DNA from: Aureococcus anophagefferens
Taxonomy: Eukaryota; Sar; Pelagophyceae; Pelagomonadales; Pelagomonadaceae
Assembly (NCBI RefSeq): GCF_000186865.1
Contig: NW_008705565.1
Span: forward strand, 1,196,825-1,260,824
Reading direction: 5' to 3'
DNA length: 64,000 bases
How positions within the stretch are numbered: position 1 is the first letter of the stretch; each line of letters begins with the position of its first letter. Made by a program: the position numbers and the translations under genes. Below the pieces are notes generated by a model. It was not told the origin of the DNA. It was given only the letters and a program-made list of their open reading frames with translations, and made no database searches. Positions 35,901 through 42,886 of this stretch are shown here, piece by piece.

Positions 35901-36578
35901 GGGCCCGCGCTCCTCGTCCGTGCCCGCCGCGTGCGCCGCGTGCCGCGCGGCGGCGCGCGACACGAGCGCGCCCGCGTAGCCTCCGTGCGCGAACGCCAGG
36001 GCCCAGAGCAGCACGAGGGGCACCTGGAAGTAGACGAGCGTCCGCGGCAGGTCCACGCAGACGTGCAGATGCCGCGACCGCAGCCCCAGCGCCACCGCGC
36101 ACGCCGCGTAGCACAGCGGCGGCAGCACCGTCGCCGCGCGGCGCAGCCGCTTCGCGACGTCGCCCAACGGCCGCCGCCGGTGGACGATGAGGAGCGTGAG
36201 CCGCGGCGCGACGAAGCCGCTGAAGATGATCGTCGTCAGCAGCGACCCGGCCAGGAGCACGGCCGTCGGGTTGCAGACCTTGTCGTGGTGCCGGCTCAGG
36301 GGCACGTGCGCGACGACCGTGAGGCTGAGGAGCCAGTAGCTCAGCGACGTGAAGGCGTTGAGGCGGAGGTAGATGGGCAGGCGCCGCTCGGCCTGCTCCG
36401 CGCGCCGCTTCGCCGAGGGCACCAGCGGGGCCAGGGGCGACACGACGAGCCAGCAGACGTTGCCCCCCTTGCGCGCGATCTGGCCCAGGGTCACCGTCGT
36501 CAGGAGGAGCGACAGGCCCCCGCAGCAGACCACGGTGTAGCGGTACGTCGCCAGCTGCGCCGGGCTCATGCGGTCCAT
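32916..36578 (-). CDS. Seven-transmembrane receptor-like / inositol polyphosphate 5-phosphatase fusion
   Basis: 1220 residues, one exon. The first ~310 residues hold about seven hydrophobic helices (YRYTVVCCGGLSLLLTTVTL, VLLAGSLLTTIIFSGFVAP, LPPLCYAACAVALG, VYFQVPLVLLWALAFAHGG, LFLATWIFYVSSSIWW and others), like the GPCR part of stramenopile GPCR-PIPK proteins. After a Ser-rich linker, ~485-900 is an IPPc domain: VQECMCWDE (~510), FTSIGSRRIKGHIGVAVFA, SANKGCAGLRV, GDLNYR (~720), PSWTDRVL (~875) and GRSDHHPVRL, so all catalytic signatures are present. A beta-rich C-terminus follows. It should remove the 5-phosphate from phosphoinositides or inositol phosphates at a membrane, perhaps gated by the receptor part. 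Confidence 0.88.
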   Translation of the reverse strand: MDRMSPAQLATYRYTVVCCGGLSLLLTTVTLGQIARKGGNVCWLVVSPLAPLVPSAKRRAEQAERRLPIYLRLNAFTSLSYWLLSLTVVAHVPLSRHHDKVCNPTAVLLAGSLLTTIIFSGFVAPRLTLLIVHRRRPLGDVAKRLRRAATVLPPLCYAACAVALGLRSRHLHVCVDLPRTLVYFQVPLVLLWALAFAHGGYAGALVSRAAARHAAHAAGTDEERGPAGESGLGAMSTTSTYRQFLFGRLFLATWIFYVSSSIWWAFTRGRVLSPMLPPFWMTLANSAILSLAGSFHCMLTVASDAFLERGRFRAGRLSAASDEAAAELRNSLRRAASSVRWSRDGQDMSTASLVASTPGLSEASSVDGFAFSAGRGAEAVTDLDLFMRRALPGGDAPAAPVLERSLVATTMNCAEAKTLRELLVGEPAEEKSVRAAAAPGLDLGDVAGALGNAASSVVSASLSGATSVVEKAGLRPRAKTHGSQRYVADAETLAALKRWLPRGRDVYAVAVQECMCWDELRCGVVQALNDGPDEGDGVGDGDEPGKERARSASSSGGRAPLPETPGPYVQLAFTSIGSRRIKGHIGVAVFARRADVEGGYVRLGDDRLAEAPPDDKFHDDCAACERAAAHVPLGTNLGVVGRSANKGCAGLRVRVGDAHCAFLCAHLPADASGHARRELRNACAGASLKSAGEQMGFMIDGGFTYAGAHLAACTHAFFLGDLNYRSVPPSLEHARRNTLGRVAEALAAEASGDRDGAERAWDRAVINDELGRERRAGRVFASFDEPPLRFAPTFRRKMGPVGVVDASAAPGADALCEAYTLFKDESKPGKDGAREPATLESALARARQRLSTHPPDHPNALADAAAAAAAVAGLRSPSWTDRVLVHSLPRAKADLDVGAYDSVELPGRSDHHPVRLACVLRADPARVDLLEKAAQDRCDAVDVTVALDNLRVEGFSSLSSFDKLIDDLTSDGTPTFCTSDTPLPGGASPPFGSHSGASSALSSLGETEQRSVKQLVAVDGGKDDIDRASLFFPLPVEDVHAARRHEAAVSAALEQRDLFGDGESTAFADRKRAEGDAAREPWDRRAVKLRADRVPCRLDGDDVRIFPRHCLVSLDTREGGGGDDGAGPGDHRCCAFALVPLPEGPPPCEADFRAPLSLSGHARGTLVGRVSLSRPRGRSRSQPGKPGARERPSGLGLSGTKSTRFVLAPPPTSARAAKPE

Positions 36579-36670
36579 GGTCGGGACGCGGCGCGGGCAG
36601 CCCCCGCTCTTTTACAGGTACATCGCGCCCAACTTTTCACGGCAACGTTGCGACTCTTCTACGCCAACGT

Positions 36671-37723
36671 CTACCAGACGAGGACGTACTGCTGCGCGCG
36701 CGCGTGCTGGAGCCGCGCCTGGGCCTCGAGGACGAGGCCCGCGGCCTCGTGGGCCGGTCCGGACGCGGCCGCGGCGAGGGCCGCGAAGCCGCGGAGGTAG
36801 TTGTCGACGACCGTGAAGAAGCAGACGTCGCTGAGGAGCGCGCTGACGTCGCCGAGCGCCGGCCGGCGGCCGTGGAGGGCGGCGAGGTAGGCCTCGAGGA
36901 AGGCGCGGCGGTCGTCGAGGCCCGGCGGCTTCGCCGCGTCGGCGTTGGCGTAGTGGGCCAGGTCGAGCGCCGCGTAGTTCGGGCCCGCGCGCTCGAGGCC
37001 GCAGAACGCCGCGTCGAGGTCGTCGCCGCGGAGGAGGACGCGCTTCGCGGCGTCGTTGTGGCAGAAGGCGACGCGCGCGCCCGGCGGCGCGCGGCGCCGG
37101 AGCGTGAAGAGGCGCCGGTCGAGCTCGTCGCTGTCGAGGTCGAGGCCCGCGATCAGCGCGGCCGCGCCGTCCCAGCGCCGGGCGACGGCGCGCGCCGTCT
37201 CCGGCGCCCGCGCTGTGGCGAAGAGGTCGACGAGCCGGGGCCAGCAGCCGGGCTGCGACTTGGCGACGTCGAGGAGGTGCAGCGGCGGGCGGTACGCGTG
37301 GAACGCCGCGAATTTCGCCGCGACGGAGTCGGCCCAGGGCGCCGCGGGCGGGAAGGGCGCCTTGAGCGGCCCGTGGTAGACGAGCCAGGCCTCGAGCTGG
37401 CCGTTGGCGAAGCGGCCGAGGCACGCGGGGCCGAGCGCGGCGCCCGCGTCGCAGCGGACCTCGAAGCGGAGCCGCGGCGCGGCCGGCTCGCGGAAGACGC
37501 GCACGAAGGCGTGCTCGGCCTCCGTGAATGCGCCCCACTTGACGTAGCGCTGCGTCGAGCCGTTGGCGAACTGGACGACGAAGTTGTCGACGGCCGCCGT
37601 GCCGGGGATGAGCGCCTTGACGGCGGCGATCGCGCTGGCGTCGTCGTCCGTGACCACGAGCTCCAGCGACTGCGGCGGCAGCGCCTGGATCTCGCGCGGC
37701 GTCTGCGCGCCGAAGAGCGCCAT
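36671..37723 (-). CDS. Choline/ethanolamine kinase-like protein, possibly inactive
   Basis: 350 residues from MALFGAQTPREIQALPP. N-lobe strands (NFVVQFANGSTQRYVKW, HAFVRVFREP) and the C-lobe VAFCHNDAAKRVLL and RAGPNYAALDLAHYANAD follow the choline/ethanolamine kinase plan (Kennedy pathway). The HND catalytic motif is kept. The IDFE metal-binding Asp is replaced (FCGLER), and the residues after HND lack the usual GN. It may be a degenerate or divergent kinase. A TTG-started extension to 37771 was not used. Confidence 0.65.
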   Translation of the reverse strand: MALFGAQTPREIQALPPQSLELVVTDDDASAIAAVKALIPGTAAVDNFVVQFANGSTQRYVKWGAFTEAEHAFVRVFREPAAPRLRFEVRCDAGAALGPACLGRFANGQLEAWLVYHGPLKAPFPPAAPWADSVAAKFAAFHAYRPPLHLLDVAKSQPGCWPRLVDLFATARAPETARAVARRWDGAAALIAGLDLDSDELDRRLFTLRRRAPPGARVAFCHNDAAKRVLLRGDDLDAAFCGLERAGPNYAALDLAHYANADAAKPPGLDDRRAFLEAYLAALHGRRPALGDVSALLSDVCFFTVVDNYLRGFAALAAAASGPAHEAAGLVLEAQARLQHARAQQYVLVW

Positions 37724-37846
37724 GGCGCTTTGATCAAGGGTGGCTGCGGGGGCTGCGTCGAAGTCGTTCAAACATAGGCTGCCCCGCGCGCTTCAATAAC
37801 TCTTCAACTACAACTTCTCGGCTGCCCGATGGTTCTCGGTAGCCCG

Positions 37847-39528
37847 ATGGTGCGCTCCGAGGCTCTGCGTGTGATCTTCTCGCTCGTGCTCCTCGTCGCC
37901 GCGGGCGCGACGGCGCGAAGCGTCACGCTGAGCGTCGGGCCCGCGCCGGCCCGGAACGCGTCGCGGTGGTGGGACGTGTCGCCTCGACCTTCCAACGACG
38001 GCATGGAGCTGATCAAGGCAAACTCGCACGTCGCCAAGTCCCTGCCGCGGCCGTGGACGTCGAAGTGCGAGAAGACGGCGCTCCTGACGTCGGCCATCGC
38101 CGTCGTGCGATTGCTGGGCGGCTGGAAGGACGACGAGGGGAGCGAGAAGAAGGACCTCGCGCAGGGCGCCTGCGACGGGCTCACGAACGCTTCACTTTTA
38201 TACGAGCGGCTCGACGCCGTCGTCGACGCGTGCCTCACGCCCATCGTCGTCCTGGACAACACGCCGTGGTGCTTCTCGAACACGACGAAGAAGTCGTTCT
38301 ACGGCAACGGCGACGCGCCGCGGGACATGAAATCGTACTCCGAATTCCTCGACGAGATCTTCGAGGCGATCCTGGCGCGCTACGGCGACGAGGCGAAGCG
38401 GTGGTACTATCGCGTCGGCACGGAGCCGAACTACGGCGGCCACTGGACTGCCGGGTTCGACGCGGCGTCCGGAGAACGCTGGCGCGATCCTCCGACAATC
38501 TCGCAACTTAGGTTCGACGCGTACGCGGAGGTCTACGACGCCGTCGTCGCGGGCGTGCGCAAAACGCTCGGCGGCGCGCGCGTCGGACCCGGGAACATGC
38601 CGAACGGCATGAACGCCACCTTCGCGAAGCTCGTCGCGGAACATACCGCCGCGACGGACGGCCAGGTCATGGCCTTGAGTTATTACGCGAGCGGCGCCAA
38701 CGGCTATTCGACGGAGAGCGCGCACCGGGCCATGGCCTGGCTCAAGAACGAGCGCGACGCCGCCTTCGGGAATTTTTCGACGCCGCCGGCGCTCCACGCG
38801 GCGGAATTCGGCACGCTGCAGCCGCCGCGCAGCTCCGAGGCCAGCCCCGAGCCCGGCGCCTTCGGGGCCGCCTTCACGGCGAGCGCCTGGATCGTCGGGT
38901 TGATGCTCTCCTACGACAAGCTCTACCACTGGACCGCGTGGGACGCGACGTCGAGGACGCCACGCTCCTGTACGGATGGACCGTGGGCATGGCCTTCGCG
39001 GAGCTGCTCTTCGAGGACGGCGCCGCGGACGCGCGGCCCGCGACGTTCCTCGACTCGTCCATGCCCATGGAGCTCAAGGACGCGAAGGCGAGCCGCAACG
39101 CGACGTCGGTCGCCGGCGTCGCGACGACGACGTCCGCGGGGCTCTCGGTCCTGGTCACCGCCTACGACCCCACGGTCTACGTGGGCGACGAGGCCGTCGA
39201 CGCGACGCTCGTCGTGCCCGCGACCGGTGCCGTTTCATCGTACTACTGCCTCCACTCGGGCAATTCCGTGTACGACAAAATATGGGCCGACCTCAACGCG
39301 ATGGGCGGCCTCGCGCGGACCGACGGGCACACCTACAAGCTCAAGCACATGGCCAACGACCAGGGGATGGCGATGATCAAAGCGAACGTCTCGAGCTACG
39401 TCGCACTCCAGGACGACTCCCTCAGGACGAGCCCCTTCCCGGGGACCGTCTCGCGGCTCAACGGCACGCACGCGACGCTCACCTGGAAAGTGCGCGTGCC
39501 GTCCGTCACGCTCGTCCAGATAAGCTAG
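37847..39528 (+). CDS. Secreted GH39-like glycoside hydrolase with one frameshift
   Basis: MVRSEALRVIFSLVLLVAAG is a signal peptide; a second ATG 18 bp upstream (37829) is in frame. The barrel carries YYRVGTEPNYGGHW (acid/base Glu after Asn-Glu-Pro-like context) and ALHAAEFGTLQ (likely nucleophile Glu), as in beta-xylosidase/iduronidase-type GH39. The frame breaks near 38935-38942 after KLYHWTAW and resumes as DVEDATLLYGWTVGMAFAEL to the TAG at 39526-39528. One extra G in GGG there repairs it, giving about 560 residues. An assembly slip is likelier than decay because both halves look intact. Stops are 1 bp from the opposite gene. Confidence 0.72.
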
Positions 39529-39529
39529 G

Positions 39530-41122
39530 TTAGGCCTGCTTCGCGCGCTTCGCGCTCGGCGCGCCGTCGTCGTCGTCCTGGTCGTCGTCGAAGTCGTCGA
39601 CGCCCGGGGCGTCGTCGCTAAACTCCCCCTGGTCGTCGTCGTCGCCGCTCACGTCGCCCTGGTCCTCGTCGTCGCCGCTCACGTCGCCGTGGTCGTCGTC
39701 GCCGCTCACGTCGCCGTGGTCCTCGTCGTCCATGACGATGAAGCCGTCGTCCTCGTCGTAGCGGTCCTCGTCGTCGTCCGACGCGTCGGACTCGTCGTCG
39801 TCCTCGTCGAAGTCGTCGAGCGTGCGCTTGACGGCGATGCGGAGCTCGAGGCCCGCGTCCTCGTCGCAGATTTCGAGCACGACCCACTCCGGGTCGTCGT
39901 CGCCGTCGCCCGGCCGCACGTCGACGCCCGGGAAGGCGCACTCGCCGCGCTCGAGCGCGGCGGCCGCGGGCTCGCGGAAGCCGACGGCGATGCTCACGTC
40001 GCGCGCGCCGTGGTCGTCGGCGACGAGCACGTCGTCCTCCTCGGTCCGCAGCACCCAGGGGAAGCCGCCGTCCGCGTCCTCGTCGTCCTCCATCCGCAGC
40101 ACGGCGACGGACAGCTCGAGGGGCGTCGGCGCCTCGAGGGCCGCGTCCAGCGCGTCCGCCGAGAGCCGCGCGCCGAGGCAGACGCGCATGCCGCCGTCGA
40201 GCTCCGCGTCGCGGCCCTCGCGCCGCACGTTCCGCGTCGCCACGACGACCCGCCGGCCGAAGCCCGGGACCCGCGCCCAGCCCAGCGGCGGCGGCGCCGC
40301 GCTCGCGGCGACGAGCGCGCGGCCCACGCCGCCGTCGTCGACGGCGCCGCGGCCGGCCTCGTCGCGCTCCGCCCTCAACGCGTCGTCGCGCTCCTCCCTC
40401 GTCATCACGGCGCGCGCGGCGTTGCCGAGCGCGACGCACGTCGGCGCCTCCTCGTCCTCGCGCGCGCGGAACTTGCGCCGGCAGATGGGGCAGACCGCGC
40501 GCCGCGGGTAGCTGCCCACCAGCAGGCTCCGGCAGCAGGACCGGCAGAGCGCGTGGCCGCAGCGCAGCGCGATCGGGTCGCGGAACACCTCGACGCACAC
40601 GGGGCACGTCAGCTCCTCGCGGACGACCGCGAGCGCCCGCGACGCCGCCGCCTCCTCGTGCTCCTCCTCTTCCTCGTCGTCCTCGTCGTCGTCGCGGGGC
40701 CCGCGGTAGCGGCGGCCCAGCGCGCTCCGCTTCAGCGCCTCGACGCTCTCGTACTCGCGCTCGTCGACGTCGAACTCGGCCTCCGACGAGTAGTAGGACG
40801 CGCGGCGGCGGTCCTCGTCTTCGGCCTCGCCGTCGCGGTCCGCGTCTTCTTCGTCGTAATCGTCGCCGGCGTCGTCGCCGTCGCCGTCCGAATCGAACCG
40901 CGCGTCGCGCTCCGCCTCCTCGGCGACGCGCTGCGCGTGGCGGTAGGCCTGGAACGCCGACGTCGCGCGGGCGGACGTCTCGCCGTCGGACTCGTCGCGG
41001 TGCGCGCTCGCGCCGATGATCTGGACCGAGTCGTCGTCGTCGTCGTCGCCGCCGCCGTCGGACTCGTGGTACGCGCTCGCCGCCACGATCTCTTCGTCCT
41101 CCTCCTCGTCGCTGCCGTACAT
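39530..41122 (-). CDS. Acidic RING-finger protein, probable nuclear E3 ligase
   Basis: 530 residues. A C3HC4 RING lies at ~175-220 (CPVCVEVFRDPIALRCGHAL, then CRSCC, and CPICRRKF). The N-terminus is Asp/Glu-rich with SSEAEFDVDEREYESVEALK. After the RING, an ordered region (VPGFGRRVVVATRNVRREGR, GGMRVCLGARLSADAL) precedes a repetitive acidic tail (HGDVSGDDD copies) and a basic C-terminal SAKRAKQA, a possible nuclear signal. The tail repeats are short in-frame GAC-rich duplications. Substrates unknown. Confidence 0.85.
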   Translation of the reverse strand: MYGSDEEEDEEIVAASAYHESDGGGDDDDDDSVQIIGASAHRDESDGETSARATSAFQAYRHAQRVAEEAERDARFDSDGDGDDAGDDYDEEDADRDGEAEDEDRRRASYYSSEAEFDVDEREYESVEALKRSALGRRYRGPRDDDEDDEEEEEHEEAAASRALAVVREELTCPVCVEVFRDPIALRCGHALCRSCCRSLLVGSYPRRAVCPICRRKFRAREDEEAPTCVALGNAARAVMTREERDDALRAERDEAGRGAVDDGGVGRALVAASAAPPPLGWARVPGFGRRVVVATRNVRREGRDAELDGGMRVCLGARLSADALDAALEAPTPLELSVAVLRMEDDEDADGGFPWVLRTEEDDVLVADDHGARDVSIAVGFREPAAAALERGECAFPGVDVRPGDGDDDPEWVVLEICDEDAGLELRIAVKRTLDDFDEDDDESDASDDDEDRYDEDDGFIVMDDEDHGDVSGDDDHGDVSGDDEDQGDVSGDDDDQGEFSDDAPGVDDFDDDQDDDDGAPSAKRAKQA

Positions 41123-41299
41123 CGCAGCGCGGCGCGAACGGCGGCTTCGCGTGGTCTCAAAGCGGTGTCTCAGAGCGTGGACGAGAGGACCATAAGCTCG
41201 GGGAAAGGTCCACCGAAATGTTCACCTTGCAGCGGGCAGGACGCTGAGTGGACGCTGTCGTGAAGCAAAGCCACAGCGTTCTCAGAACAGAACCAGTTT

Positions 41300-42271
41300 T
41301 TAGTCGGGCGCAACATCACCGTCGTCGTCGTCGTCGGAGTCCGTGTCCCCGTAGGGCACGAGCGACGCGAGCGGGCCGCCGGCGGGCGAGGCGGGCGCGG
41401 GCGAATCGGACGCGGGCGAGCCGGGCACGGGCGTCGGCGGCCGGTCGCGGTAGCTCCGCGGCGGCCGGAGCCCCGCGTCGACGTCGGCCCGGGCGTCGTC
41501 GCGGCACCAAAAGTCCTGGAGCGGCGCCGTGGGCGGCGGCGGCGCGGCCTCGACGCCGCCCGCGCGGAGCTCGCAGGAGAGCACGCGGCCGTCGAAGGAG
41601 AGCCCGCGCATGGCCGCGACGCACTCGCCGGCGCTCAGGCTCGAGACGAAGTTGACGGCGATCTCGCGGGCCTCGGCGTCGCAGACCGCGCGCGCGACCG
41701 GCCCGAACCTCGAGCACTCGACGGCGACGGCGTCCGCGACGCGCGCGACGAAGTCCGCGCCCTCGTCGCCCGCGAAGGCGTTGCCGACGAGCACCGTGCG
41801 CGGCCGCAGGGGCGCCGCCGCCGGCGCGCCGTCGTCGCCGAAGAGCGGGCCGTCGCCCGGCTCCCGCAGAAAGTCCGCGCAGAGCCGGCGGCCGCCGACG
41901 TCGCGGCCGTGGAGCGCCTTGACGCAGGCCTCGGCGGCGTCGAGCTCGACGAAGACGCAGACGACGTCGCCGGACCGCGGCTCGACCTCGAGGCGCCGCG
42001 CGAAGCCGAAGCGCGCGCCCAAAGTCCGGAGCGCGACGTCCGCGCCCTCGTCGCGCGCGCCGGCGACGTAGGGGTTGGGCCGGCGCGCCCGCGCGTCGAC
42101 GAAGCCCTCGACGTAGACCGCGCGCGACGCCGCGGACGTGTTCACCGGCGGCAGCGCCGGCGCCGGCGGCGGCGGCGGCGGCGCCTCGAGCTTCCGCCGC
42201 TTGCGCGCCGCCTCGACCTTCTCGCCGTAGGCCCGCTCGTCCATCCACGCGGGACGGTTCGACGGGCGCAT
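41300..42271 (-). CDS. RRM RNA-binding protein of the U2AF65/HTATSF1 type
   Basis: 323 residues from MRPSNRPAWMDERAYGEKVE. Two RRM-like domains: AVYVEGFVDAR...RRLEVEPRSGDVVCVFVELD (~60-150), and RTVLVGNAFAGDEGADFVAR...EIAVNFVSSLSAGECVAAM (~170-250). The second has the Cus2/Tat-SF1 UHM-like arrangement with FDGRVLSCELRAGG. A proline-rich, acidic end closes the protein. Probable role in U2 snRNP/pre-mRNA splicing; exact orthology is unresolved. Confidence 0.72.
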   Translation of the reverse strand: MRPSNRPAWMDERAYGEKVEAARKRRKLEAPPPPPPAPALPPVNTSAASRAVYVEGFVDARARRPNPYVAGARDEGADVALRTLGARFGFARRLEVEPRSGDVVCVFVELDAAEACVKALHGRDVGGRRLCADFLREPGDGPLFGDDGAPAAAPLRPRTVLVGNAFAGDEGADFVARVADAVAVECSRFGPVARAVCDAEAREIAVNFVSSLSAGECVAAMRGLSFDGRVLSCELRAGGVEAAPPPPTAPLQDFWCRDDARADVDAGLRPPRSYRDRPPTPVPGSPASDSPAPASPAGGPLASLVPYGDTDSDDDDDGDVAPD

Positions 42272-42503
42272 CGCGAACAGTGGCGGCGCGCGCCAGCGGC
42301 AGCGGCGTGCGGGAGTCAAGGCTGCGCCTTGGCCAGACCCATTGCACGCTTGGCCAGTCCCTCAAGATGAAGCGGGGTTGCACACACGGTGCACAGGCTG
42401 CCCGAAGGTGAGCTCGTTTCTTGGGTCGGCGGTGGCCGCCTCGGGATGCAAGAGAGGTGGTCGATGCGGCCCTGAGCATAGCTTCGCAGCACAGCTTCGC
42501 GGC

Positions 42504-42683
42504 ATGTCGCATTCGTGGATCGTCCCGGCCATCGTCGGCGGGTTCTCCGGTGCCCTGGGCTACATCGGTGAGGATCTCATGGGCTGGCTGAAGATCACGG
42601 CGCCGACGACGACGGACCCCGACGACGCCGTCGCGGAGGAGGCGCTGGAGGCGAACCACAGGCTCGCGCGCGGATTCGATTGA
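42504..42683 (+). CDS. Small single-helix membrane protein, 59 aa
   Basis: From MSHSWIVPAIVGGFSGALGY: an N-terminal hydrophobic helix, then IGEDLMGWLKITAP and an acidic/helical tail ending LARGFD. Small size and topology recall accessory subunits of respiratory complexes, but no family is recognised. The in-frame extension back to 42342 adds only Cys/Arg-rich sequence and was not used. 42684-42886 holds no gene. Confidence 0.5.
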   Translation: MSHSWIVPAIVGGFSGALGYIGEDLMGWLKITAPTTTDPDDAVAEEALEANHRLARGFD

Positions 42684-42886
42684 TCGCGGCGGATTCGACC
42701 GTCGACGGTCATCACCGCCGGTCCGCCCGGCGCCGACTGGGCGGCCCCGGCGGATTCGACCGATACGCCGCGTACGCGCCGCCAGTCCGCCGACGGAGCG
42801 CCCCGGAGTCTGACGCCGAACGACGACGCGAATGGGGCGTCCCCGGACGCGCGGCCCTCCCGGCGCTTGTGTGTGTCTCGCGTCGC

